A DNA stretch of 11,772 nt from Dehalococcoidia bacterium (lineage in GTDB: Bacteria; Chloroflexota; Dehalococcoidia; Lucifugimonadales; Lucifugimonadaceae). The position numbers were made by a program, and so were the translations under genes. The notes below the pieces were generated by a model. That model was not told the origin of the DNA and did not search any database. It saw nothing but the letters and a program-made list of their open reading frames with translations. The stretch lies in contig JAAXHR010000428.1 in the NCBI GenBank assembly GCA_012270805.1, positions 1 to 11,772 on the forward strand. The letters are read 5' to 3'. Positions 1 through 6,374 of this stretch are shown one piece after another; the first letter of the stretch is position 1; the number at the start of each line of letters is the position of its first letter.

Positions 1-2
1 CT

Positions 3-458
3 GTTGAACTGATCAAACGTTGCATCCGCTCTTCCACTGTTGAAGGAGATTTAGTGCTCGATCCGTTTGCAGGCACCGCCAGCACCGGCGTAGCTGCTCT
101 GAACTTGAACCGACGTTTCGTTGGCATTGAGGTGGAAGAGGAATTTGTCGATATAGGTTTGCAACGTTTGAACATGTGTGCCCCCCCCCCCCCCCGATTT
201 TTCTGTTGGCGAAGGTTCAGGCAATGGTCTTGGAGATCATTTGGACTTGGACCGAAGCGTCGCACCATCACGGCTCTTGGACGAGGGCGAGGACTGAGAT
301 TTGTCGCCGCGGAACACTCGCACAGGTGGTGTCATGGAGCGAATGGTGCTTCCGGCACTCGAAATGGGTGGTTACAGGATTACTCGCCAGAGAAACATTG
401 GCATGCGGTTCGGTGTATCAAGACACAACATCGACACATATGCTTTGGACGACTCTGA
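3..458 (+). CDS. DNA methyltransferase, C-terminal part (5' end off window), frame disrupted at poly-C
   Basis: The frame is open from base 3 with no start in the window, so this is the 3' end of a larger gene. It shows the S-adenosylmethionine-binding motif of N4-cytosine/N6-adenine methyltransferases, DPFAGTASTGVAAL, followed by NRRFVGIEVEEEFVDIGLQRL. In the class where this motif lies at the C-terminus, the catalytic motif lies upstream, outside the window. Recognisable homology ends near base 174, just before a run of 15 C. As sequenced, the frame runs on to 458 through residues that look non-native (W-, R- and H-rich) and overlaps the next gene. With one C fewer, the protein would end at TGA 295-297, three bases before the endonuclease start. 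That arrangement is far more natural, so I infer that the sequenced form is frameshifted in its tail. The family is secure; target specificity cannot be read. Confidence 0.8.
   Translation, partial: VELIKRCIRSSTVEGDLVLDPFAGTASTGVAALNLNRRFVGIEVEEEFVDIGLQRLNMCAPPPPRFFCWRRFRQWSWRSFGLGPKRRTITALGRGRGLRFVAAEHSHRWCHGANGASGTRNGWLQDYSPEKHWHAVRCIKTQHRHICFGRL
181..195 (+). repeat. Poly-C homopolymer tract (15 C)
   Basis: Fifteen consecutive C lie inside the methyltransferase frame, shortly after its conserved C-terminal motif. Long C or G tracts in restriction-modification genes are a known substrate for slipped-strand phase variation. They are also a known source of sequencing and assembly indels. A 14-C tract (or 11 or 17) puts the upstream frame into one ending at 297, directly before the endonuclease. 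The 15-C tract gives an overlapping tail ending at 458, and 16 C gives one ending at 481. Confidence 0.95.
289..292 (+). promoter_or_regulatory. Ribosome binding site of the restriction endonuclease
   Basis: GAGG lies 8 bases before TTG 301, good spacing. It supports the TTG as the true start, ahead of ATG 334, which would remove conserved-looking N-terminal residues. It also implies translational coupling with a methyltransferase ending at TGA 295-297. Confidence 0.6.
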
Positions 459-723
459 TCGTCCGTATCTCATATCGTTGAAGTGGCAACAGGTTCAAGG
501 AACCGCGGAACAGAAGATCCCATTTGAAGTTGTGTGTCTGGCCGATGCCATGATGCAGAACGAGGAATTCTTCAAGGCGTACTTGGTGCTTGGTGGTGAG
601 GGCTGGCGTTTCAAGGAGTTTTATCTCTCAGGCGGCTTAAATCACTTCCTTGTCAACGCCGATTTAGTCAACATCGTCTCGCTCGAACGATTCGTTCAGT
701 TGGCGAATCAGGGGAGGTTGTAA
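301..723 (+). CDS. PD-(D/E)XK-like type II restriction endonuclease
   Basis: A 140-residue protein that I recognise as a small restriction-endonuclease-like family often paired with a methyltransferase. Candidate active-site residues are Glu13 in the first helix (GGVMERMVLPAL), Asp45 (HNID), and Lys61/Gln63 in ISLKWQQVQGTAEQKIPFEV. The usual acidic residue two before the lysine is Ser here, as I recall for this family, with Gln63 taking a compensating role. The C-terminal part has AYLVLGGEGWRFKEFY and IVSLERFVQLANQG, consistent with a complete protein. The expected role is cutting DNA not methylated by the partner enzyme upstream. The start is TTG 301, with GAGG at 289-292. The stop overlaps an ATG (TAATG at 721-725). 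The family call is from memory of the motif pattern; the cut site is unknown. Confidence 0.75.
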   Translation: MSPRNTRTGGVMERMVLPALEMGGYRITRQRNIGMRFGVSRHNIDTYALDDSDRPYLISLKWQQVQGTAEQKIPFEVVCLADAMMQNEEFFKAYLVLGGEGWRFKEFYLSGGLNHFLVNADLVNIVSLERFVQLANQGRL

Positions 724-770
724 TGCCATCCAATCCCTACAAAGATCGCTACGCCCGCAGGAAAAACTAA
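723..770 (+). CDS. Micro-ORF or 5' end of a broken gene (15 residues)
   Basis: ATG 723 overlaps the endonuclease stop (TAATG) and encodes MPSNPYKDRYARRKN before TAA. A second TAATG at 768-772 opens a 9-codon frame ending at 799. Removing one A from the A5 run at 762-766 would join this peptide to the frame that continues through 'TNERAQAHLDVTVRGFLKSQ' towards 1053. It may therefore be the 5' end of a frameshifted gene. I recognise no family, and translation is unproven. Confidence 0.25.
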   Translation: MPSNPYKDRYARRKN

Positions 771-953
771 TGAACGTGCTCAAGCACATTTGGATGTAAC
801 CGTACGCGGATTCTTGAAAAGCCAAGAGGGTGAGCGAAGGCACGAGTACCTATACTTCGCGCACGAACATGGCTCCATGCAAGTGCCGAAATATGTAGCT
901 CCCCCTCTGCACCTTATTCCTGTTCACAACATGACCAGTCTCTTGTCAACCCT
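771..953 (+). other. Degenerate stretch between endonuclease and ATPase
   Basis: No convincing intact gene lies here. The + frame that includes 790-1053 is open (TVRGFLKSQEGERRHEY, then LYFAHEHGSMQVPKYVAPP) but lacks a good start and overlaps the ATPase. It looks like a remnant gene reachable from ATG 723 by a one-base deletion in the A5 run. Base 943-948 (TTGTCA) resembles a -35 box, but I find no well-spaced -10 box. Confidence 0.3.
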
Positions 954-983
954 ATGCAACTCTCTACTGTTAAGATTCCATGT

Positions 984-2333
984 ATGGATTCGATTATGGT
1001 CAAAAACTTCCGTTGCTTTGGTGAGGAGCAGACAGTACGTCTCGCGCCCCTGACGCTCTTGGTTGGAGAGAACAGCACCGGCAAGACATCATTCTTGGCG
1101 TTGATACGGGCGTTGTCGTATGTAGCATACGGAGACATGTTACCCAACTTTCGCCAAGAGCCGTATGACCTCGGTTCATTTGACGAAATCGTCCACAATC
1201 CAAGCAGGAAACGTAGCGTTGGCAATTCTTTCGAAGCTGGCTTCACGCAAAATCTCGGGAGAGGTGACACTCAAAGCGAAAACGGCGGTCAGGAAAAATC
1301 GGTTCGATTCCGGGCCACCTTCGCAAATCGATTAGGCATCCCGCATCCTGTGCGTCGCCAACTTGACAATGGATCCGACTGGATTGAATATTCGCATCCT
1401 ACAGACGATGCAACCGGATCGATCGAGATCGGTGTTGGAGATAGGGTAATTGCGACTGAAATTGAGGAAAACATCCACGGATTTGAGCAACACCTACTTC
1501 CGCTATCACTTGCGACTCATCTTGCCGTAAGACATAGTCACGAAGATGAGCATGAAGAAGGTATTGAGTTGGAAGAAACCTTGCGCCGTTTTTTGTTTGA
1601 TGAGTTTAACCATCTGCGCGCAAGCGGCCCGCCATTTGGTAGTGCCCCCATAAGATCTAGACCTTCGCGAACCTACGACCCAACAGACGTAGCTCGCGAT
1701 CCTGAGGGCGATTACGTTCCGACTTTTCTGGCGCGCTCATCAATGGCCGGAGGAGAGAAGTGGGAGGATTTGCAAGGGCGGATTGTGGATTTTGGTCGAA
1801 AGTCGGGTTTGTTTGACGATTTCAGAGTTGATCGCCTCGGCGATTCAGAGGGCAGTCCATTCCAAGTTCACGTGCGCAAAGCCGGCAAACGTCGTAAAGG
1901 ACCTCACCGAAACCTCGTGGACATGGGCTACGGCATCAGCCAAGTATTGCCGATATTGACAGAGGTGTTGAGAGACGACGGCCCAGAAACCTTCCTACTC
2001 CAACAACCGGAAGTTCACCTACACCCTAGCGCGCAGGCTGAGCTTGGAACGCTGTTCTGCTCAGTTGCCGCAACGGGTAAGCAACTCATCATTGAGACAC
2101 ATAGCGACAATCTCATCGATCGAGTACGAATGGATGTGCGCGACAGCGCAACCGGTCTTACATCAGACGATGTCTCAATACTATATTTCGAACGAGACAA
2201 TTCGAGCGTCAAGATCCACTCACTGCTTATCAGCGAGCGGGGGGAAGTGCTGCATGCTCCACCTGGTTATCGGCAGTTTTTTATGGATGAAGTGAACAGA
2301 TCCGTTGGGTTGTCAGTGCCCCTTACCAGCTGA
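984..2333 (+). CDS. OLD-like AAA/ABC-type ATPase (defence-associated)
   Basis: About 449 residues from ATG 984, giving MDSIMVKNFRCF, the usual opening of this superfamily. ATG 954 and ATG 996 are alternatives, and none has a clear ribosome binding site. Counting from ATG 954, the Walker A motif is GENSTGKT at 38-45, after LTLLV. A signature-like motif, MGYGISQVLPIL, lies at 324-335. The Walker B motif, TFLLQQPEVHLHP, is at 346-358 with catalytic Glu353, and the switch histidine (IIETHSDNL) is at 383. The long insert between Walker A and the signature is the usual coiled-coil and dimerisation region. This is the RecF/SMC/OLD-type ATPase fold. No TOPRIM nuclease domain follows; the C-terminus ends soon after GYRQFFMDEVNRSVGL. 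The nuclease is probably the PIN protein encoded 14 bases downstream. I infer that the ATPase senses a trigger such as phage infection and controls the effector. Confidence 0.85.
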   Translation: MDSIMVKNFRCFGEEQTVRLAPLTLLVGENSTGKTSFLALIRALSYVAYGDMLPNFRQEPYDLGSFDEIVHNPSRKRSVGNSFEAGFTQNLGRGDTQSENGGQEKSVRFRATFANRLGIPHPVRRQLDNGSDWIEYSHPTDDATGSIEIGVGDRVIATEIEENIHGFEQHLLPLSLATHLAVRHSHEDEHEEGIELEETLRRFLFDEFNHLRASGPPFGSAPIRSRPSRTYDPTDVARDPEGDYVPTFLARSSMAGGEKWEDLQGRIVDFGRKSGLFDDFRVDRLGDSEGSPFQVHVRKAGKRRKGPHRNLVDMGYGISQVLPILTEVLRDDGPETFLLQQPEVHLHPSAQAELGTLFCSVAATGKQLIIETHSDNLIDRVRMDVRDSATGLTSDDVSILYFERDNSSVKIHSLLISERGEVLHAPPGYRQFFMDEVNRSVGLSVPLTS

Positions 2334-2347
2334 TCCGTTATTGAGCG

Positions 2348-2815
2348 ATGTGCCTGATTGTTGATGCCAACGTGAGTCACCGCGTCTTCGGAGACAATCC
2401 GACGCTGGCCGGCGAAAGACTGCGAACAGCTTTAGACAATAATCGACGTAAGATCGTTATAGGCGGCAAGCTTCGATTTGAACTATTGCAAAGCGACGCG
2501 TTCAAAACCTGGTTTATTCAGGCTAGTCTTGCCGGATTCGTCCGAGATTTGGCTGACGGTGAAGTAAACCAGCGCGCTGAGCGTCTTCGCGAACGCGCAG
2601 TATGTAGATCCGATGACGAACATGTGGTCGCTTTGGCTTTAATTAGTCGTAGTCATGTGCTTTGCACTAGTGACACTTCATTGATGGCAGATTTCAAGAA
2701 CGGTCGGATCGTTTCTCCACCTGGAAGCATTTACTCCGCAGATGCTCTTGCCAATCCGAAGCGGCAATATAACAATCTATTGAAGTGGACGCGCGTCTGC
2801 AAAGGATGCCGATAG
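2348..2815 (+). CDS. PIN-domain nuclease, probable effector of the ATPase
   Basis: A 155-residue protein starting MCLIVDANV. It shows the spaced acidic residues of PIN ribonucleases: Asp6 at the first strand, Glu45 (KLRFELL), Asp89/Asp90 in CRSDDEHVVALAL, and Asp109 in VLCTSDTSLMADF with Asp115 just after. The order and spacing match the D-E-D-D set that binds Mg2+ or Mn2+. PIN proteins usually cleave RNA and often act as toxins. No small antitoxin gene is adjacent; the ATPase 14 bases upstream takes that place, so they are likely one operon and one system. The ribosome binding site is weak (GAG two bases before the ATG), suggesting translation coupled to the ATPase. The extreme C-terminus, CKGCR, carries a CxxC pair of unknown meaning. 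The fold is fairly certain; the effector role is inferred. Confidence 0.75.
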   Translation: MCLIVDANVSHRVFGDNPTLAGERLRTALDNNRRKIVIGGKLRFELLQSDAFKTWFIQASLAGFVRDLADGEVNQRAERLRERAVCRSDDEHVVALALISRSHVLCTSDTSLMADFKNGRIVSPPGSIYSADALANPKRQYNNLLKWTRVCKGCR

Positions 2816-2840
2816 TTGACTAAAGTATGAAGTTAAAATC

Positions 2841-3530
2841 ATGATGACTCGACCCCTGAAGTCCTCAATCAGTTTCACCGACCCCGCGCCGCGCTTGTCG
2901 CGTGCTGATGTTGCGCGTCGGGCGGCTCGGATGTTGCCGCATGGTGCAGTGGTGAATCTGGGTATTGGTATCCCTTCGTTGTGCGCCGATTTCGTTCCTG
3001 AAGGTGTGCATCTGAGGTATCAGGCGGAGAATGGAGTGCTGGGTTATGGGGAGTTGCTTGCGCCGGAGGACGGCGATCCGGATCTGATCGATGCGAGTGG
3101 GCAGTTCACGAAGATGACGCCGGGGATGGCGTTTTTCGACTCGGCGGAGTCGTTTGCCATGATTCGCGGTGGTCATATCGATGCGACGGTGCTTGGAGCG
3201 TTGCAAGTGTCGGAGCGCGGAGATTTGGCAAACTGGATGCTGCCGTCGCGGGGCATCGGAAGCATCGGCGGCGGGATGGACCTGGCGGCGAACACGAAGC
3301 GCGTGATTGTGGCGATGGAGCACACCACTAGGCGCAATGAGCCAAAAATTCTGAAAGAGTGCAGTTTTCCGTTGACGGCTCAGCGATGCGTGACGGACAT
3401 CGTGACCGACATCGCGGTGATTTCAGTAACCGAGAACGGGCTGGTGTTGGATGAGTGCGCGCCGGGTTGGAGCGCGGACGATGTGCAGGCGTTGACCGAG
3501 GCCACGCTGCTGGAGCCTATGAATGGCTGA
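2841..3530 (+). CDS. 3-oxoacid/acyl CoA-transferase, beta subunit
   Basis: A 229-residue subunit B of the family I CoA-transferases, which move CoA between an acyl-CoA and a free carboxylate through a glutamyl-CoA intermediate. The hallmark N-terminal region VVNLGIGIPSLCADFVP is followed by the catalytic glutamate, Glu63, in QAENGVLGYG. Further family motifs are FDSAESFAMIRGGHIDATVLGALQV, GGGMDLAANTKRVIVAMEHT and VLDECAPGWSADDVQ. ATG 2841 is used; another ATG follows directly, and the roughly 20 residues before LSRADVARRAARML are longer than usual. The alpha subunit, normally encoded just upstream, is absent. The preceding gene is the PIN nuclease, 25 bases away. The dehydratase gene starts 12 bases downstream, suggesting an operon. 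The substrate is not determinable. Confidence 0.92.
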   Translation: MMTRPLKSSISFTDPAPRLSRADVARRAARMLPHGAVVNLGIGIPSLCADFVPEGVHLRYQAENGVLGYGELLAPEDGDPDLIDASGQFTKMTPGMAFFDSAESFAMIRGGHIDATVLGALQVSERGDLANWMLPSRGIGSIGGGMDLAANTKRVIVAMEHTTRRNEPKILKECSFPLTAQRCVTDIVTDIAVISVTENGLVLDECAPGWSADDVQALTEATLLEPMNG

Positions 3531-3542
3531 AGAACCTGCGAT

Positions 3543-4685
3543 ATGAAGATCACCGATATCCGGACAGTAGTGGTCGGCAACCCGTGGAAGAACTGGATCT
3601 ATGTGGTTGTAGACACCGACGAGGGGTTGCGAGGACTAGGAGAGGCGACGGGCGGTCTGAGCACACAGCCGACCGTTGCGGCGGTCGAAGAAGTCAAGCA
3701 TCTGGTGATCGGGCGTGATCCGCGTGAAATCCACGCAATCTGGAACGAGCTGTATCTGGCGGGATTTCTTAACGTGAACCGCGAGATGGCTGGTATCGAG
3801 ATGGCGTGTTGGGACATCCTGGGCAGATCGTTGGGCGTGCCGGTGCATCGACTGCTCGGCGGAAATGTGCGTGACGATATCCGGGTGTACGCGAATGGGT
3901 GGTACTCGGGCCCAAGAACGCCGGAAGGGTTCGCGGAAAGCGCCTCACAAGTTGTGGCGAAAGGATACACGGCGCTGAAGCTGGATCCCTTCGGGACCGC
4001 GTATTTGGCGTTGAGCAAGTCGGAGACGCGTGATGTGCAGGCGTTGTTGAGGGCGGTTCGGGATGCCGTCGGCGATGATGTCGAGATCATGATCGAGGCG
4101 CACGATCGTTTCAGCGTGGGAGCGGCGATCGAGATCGGCAATTGGCTGGAAGAGTTCGGTGTGACTTGGTTTGAGACACCAGTTCTGTCCAACGATGTGG
4201 ATGCTTTGATCGAAGTGGCGAAGCGTGTCCCGGTCCGTGTCATAGCTGGCGAACGTATGCACGAGCTTCACGACTTCGCCCGGTTCTTGAATGCTGACGT
4301 TACAGACATCATCAATCCTGAGCCGCTGGGCGTCGGGGGTGTTTGGCGAACTTTGCAGATTGCAGGAATGGCTAGGGCACATCATGCTCAGTTGGCACTC
4401 CACAACGCCGAAAGTCCGTTGAAGACGATGATCGCTCTGCACATCGACGCGGTCACGCCGAACATCTACATCCAAGAGTGTTTCGACGACTTCTTGGAGC
4501 CTTGGGTGTCGGACGTCTTACACGGCTTCGAGCGCGTTGAGGATGGGAAGCTCAAAATACCGGACACGCCCGGTTTCGGTATTGAGTTAGATGAAGTAGA
4601 GGCCGCGAAGCATCCTTACGGCAAGTCGAATTTCCTGCGGATGTTCAAGCCGGGGTGGGAGCGACGTGATGTCGCGGAGGCATGA
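3543..4685 (+). CDS. Enolase-superfamily (mandelate racemase/galactonate dehydratase-like) enzyme
   Basis: A 380-residue member of the mandelate racemase/muconate-lactonising branch of the enolase superfamily. It abstracts a proton next to a carboxylate, and many relatives dehydrate sugar acids. The N-terminal capping domain (about residues 1-115) has MKITDIRTVVV, EIACWDIL-like EMACWDILGRSLGVPVHRLLGG, and a capping loop. The barrel shows KLDPFG at 146-151, Glu185 and His187 in MIEAHDRF, Glu211 in WFETPV, Glu237 in IAGERM, and His287 in LALHNAESP. Glu185/Glu211/Glu237 are the likely Mg2+ ligands and His287 the likely acid/base. Length is typical, and the C-terminus is intact. It follows the CoA-transferase by 12 bases. 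The substrate is probably an acid sugar, but the specificity residues do not let me choose. Confidence 0.9.
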   Translation: MKITDIRTVVVGNPWKNWIYVVVDTDEGLRGLGEATGGLSTQPTVAAVEEVKHLVIGRDPREIHAIWNELYLAGFLNVNREMAGIEMACWDILGRSLGVPVHRLLGGNVRDDIRVYANGWYSGPRTPEGFAESASQVVAKGYTALKLDPFGTAYLALSKSETRDVQALLRAVRDAVGDDVEIMIEAHDRFSVGAAIEIGNWLEEFGVTWFETPVLSNDVDALIEVAKRVPVRVIAGERMHELHDFARFLNADVTDIINPEPLGVGGVWRTLQIAGMARAHHAQLALHNAESPLKTMIALHIDAVTPNIYIQECFDDFLEPWVSDVLHGFERVEDGKLKIPDTPGFGIELDEVEAAKHPYGKSNFLRMFKPGWERRDVAEA

Positions 4686-4698
4686 TCGGAGTTAGGCG

Positions 4699-5409
4699 TC
4701 AGAACGAGATGCCTTTGTCAGCGCCGAGTTCGAACCTGTCTTCGTCTTCGTGCTCCTCGGATGAATCGTTGTCGGGCTCGTCCATACGCCACCGGCCTCT
4801 GAAACGGAAGTGCCCGTCGTCGCTTTCGAACTCGAAATTTCGTTCGTCTAAAAATCTCGGCATGACACCATCGAAGGAATCGGGTAAGTTATCTATCCAC
4901 GATTTGAGTTGATTGAGCTCGTCTTGCGTCATCACACCGCGCTCGACTAGATCACCTAGCCAATCGGTTCGCCGAGGGCGTTCGAATTCGAAGCTGTCAA
5001 AAGGCAATTCCTCGAACCTCTCGAACCTCGGGAGGTCGGGCATTCGCTCGATCCGATCCTCGAACCTGAAGGATTCCTCGCGGTCTAGCCATTCACGGTC
5101 AAATAGATCGTCCAACCATTCCTCGTTGTCTTCAGTCCGACCGAAGAAGCGGAATATCTCGGGCGAGTCAGATGACTTTGAGTCTGGTTCGGCGACATCG
5201 TCGTCATTTGTTGCTTCAATCTTGACTTGGGCATCCTGTTCTGGTTGTTTCAAAGTTCCGATGCCCACGATGCTGGCGGCGCGCTCGATGAAGGATTGCC
5301 CTCTGTTTGCTTGGTAATCTTGGATGGCCGCAATGGTGAAGACGATGCCTGCTAGGACGACTGTGATGGCGGCGAGGGTTGTGACCACCCCGATGACGCG
5401 GGTTTTCAT
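4699..5409 (-). CDS. Membrane-anchored acidic protein with Chloroflexota-type helical module
   Basis: From ATG at 5409 this is a 236-residue protein. The AAGGGGG at 5424-5418, 8 bases upstream, supports this ATG over the GTG at 5418. Residues about 5-27 (RVIGVVTTLAAITVVLAGIV) form one hydrophobic segment, so the rest should lie outside the cytoplasm. The middle is rich in Asp, Glu, Arg, Phe and Trp, with phrases such as EEWLDDLFDREWLDREE and RFERFEELPF. A module, LGDLVERGVMTQDELNQLKSW, resembles short helix pairs in uncharacterised Chloroflexota surface proteins and DUF2680-like domains. The tail has FRFRGRW and many acidic residues. No enzyme motif is visible; a regulatory, metal-binding or structural role is possible. 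The gene ends 13 bases from the enolase-family gene (convergent) and is divergent from etfB. It is real because of its clear start and membrane segment; its function is unknown. Confidence 0.75.
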   Translation of the reverse strand: MKTRVIGVVTTLAAITVVLAGIVFTIAAIQDYQANRGQSFIERAASIVGIGTLKQPEQDAQVKIEATNDDDVAEPDSKSSDSPEIFRFFGRTEDNEEWLDDLFDREWLDREESFRFEDRIERMPDLPRFERFEELPFDSFEFERPRRTDWLGDLVERGVMTQDELNQLKSWIDNLPDSFDGVMPRFLDERNFEFESDDGHFRFRGRWRMDEPDNDSSEEHEDEDRFELGADKGISF

Positions 5410-5417
5410 TGTTTGCA

Positions 5418-5424
5418 CCCCCTT
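5418..5424 (-). promoter_or_regulatory. Ribosome binding site of the acidic membrane protein
   Basis: On the minus strand AAGGGGG precedes ATG 5409 by 8 bases. It decides for ATG 5409 instead of GTG 5418, which overlaps the same run of G. Confidence 0.55.
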
Positions 5425-5565
5425 GGCTACGTGTTGGTTGGGCAGGAAGCGGTTACGTTGAAGGATACGTGATTGATTTGGGAGCGGTTTTAGGTTGAGT
5501 AGGCAATAGTTAGAATTGTTGCGGGATGGATTGGCGGGGCGCGAAGAGAAGCTACTAGATTAGGC
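5425..5565. other. Divergent intergenic region between the acidic protein and etfB
   Basis: About 140 bases that must carry promoters for both divergent genes. The stretch around 5455-5520 is AT-richer than its surroundings. I could not find a -35/-10 pair with proper spacing, an operator-like palindrome or a riboswitch. Confidence 0.4.
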
Positions 5566-5573
5566 GAGGCATT

Positions 5574-6374
5574 TTGAAGATAGCAGTCTGTGCGAAGCAG
5601 GTCCCAGATACGGATATTCCGCCTTCGCAGTTCAAGGTTGATGAGGGGGCGTTGCGCGTGATTCCGCCGGCCGGGGTGCCTCCGATCGTGAACGGTTTCG
5701 ATATGAACGCGGTAGAGGCGGCCTTGCGGTTGCGAGACGCGGGAGTTGAGTGTGAGATCGTGATCTTTTCAGTGGGGACGGGATTTGCGCTGGATGTGAT
5801 GAAGAAGCCGTTGGCGATCGGGGCAGATCGGTTGGTCTTGGTGGATGATGAGGTGTCGGAATCGTTGGATGCTCTCGGGACTGCCAAGGTTTTGGCGGCA
5901 GCGATTGAGCGGGATGGCGGTGCAGATCTGGTGTTGGCGGGTCGACAGGCTTCGGACTGGGACCAAGCGTATGTGCCGATCATGTTGAGCGAACTGATGT
6001 CGGCGCCGTTGGTAACTTTGGTGCGCGTTCTGAGTGTCGGTGGCGACGGCGATTCGTTTGAGGTTGAGCGAGTAGCTGAAGGCGGGTTCCAGCGTGTGGA
6101 GTGTCCGATGCCGGCGGTGATGACAGTTACGAATGAACTTGGTGAGGCGAGGTATGCGAATCTGCGAGGGATCATGGTAGCGAGTCGGAAGCAACCTGAG
6201 ACGATGACGTTGGCGGATTTGGGACTGAGTGAGTTGATGGATGGCAGGGTGCTGGAGATGACGCGGTTGTTTGTTCCGGTGTCGGAGTCGAACGTGGAGA
6301 TTATTGAGGGTGAAGATGAGGCAGATTCGGGCCGGTTGCTCGCTCTCCGGTTGCGGGAGGCTAAGTTGATATGA
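5574..6374 (+). CDS. etfB: Electron transfer flavoprotein, beta subunit
   Basis: A 266-residue ETF beta subunit, partner of EtfA in carrying electrons from acyl-CoA and similar dehydrogenases. The start is TTG 5574, giving MKIAVCAKQVPD, the family's usual N-terminus, with GAGG at 5566-5569. Motifs are NGFDMNAVEAALRLRDAG, GADRLVLVDD, the ETF beta signature around DLVLAGRQASDWDQAYVPIM followed by LSELMSAPLVTLVRVL, and the C-terminal RYANLRGIMVASRK. Length is normal. Its stop overlaps the etfA start (ATGA), typical of the obligate pair. The long gene pair probably forms one transcript with the sulfatase gene behind it. No ETF-ubiquinone oxidoreductase or acyl-CoA dehydrogenase is in the window, so the electron donor and acceptor must be encoded elsewhere. 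Confidence 0.95.
   Translation: MKIAVCAKQVPDTDIPPSQFKVDEGALRVIPPAGVPPIVNGFDMNAVEAALRLRDAGVECEIVIFSVGTGFALDVMKKPLAIGADRLVLVDDEVSESLDALGTAKVLAAAIERDGGADLVLAGRQASDWDQAYVPIMLSELMSAPLVTLVRVLSVGGDGDSFEVERVAEGGFQRVECPMPAVMTVTNELGEARYANLRGIMVASRKQPETMTLADLGLSELMDGRVLEMTRLFVPVSESNVEIIEGEDEADSGRLLALRLREAKLI

Noticed and set aside
943..976. Possible promoter TTGTCA followed by TGTTAAGAT before the ATPase
   Set aside because: The spacing (about 19 bases) and the -10 match are poor, and it would overlap the earliest start codon.
2865..3323. Minus-strand frame opposite the CoA-transferase
   Set aside because: It is opposite a clear enzyme gene, with His/Arg-rich low-complexity residues and no recognisable domain.
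5010..5075. Short repeated CTCGAACCT units as a possible tandem repeat element
   Set aside because: They encode the repeating Glu/Phe/Arg text of the acidic protein, and the spacing is irregular.
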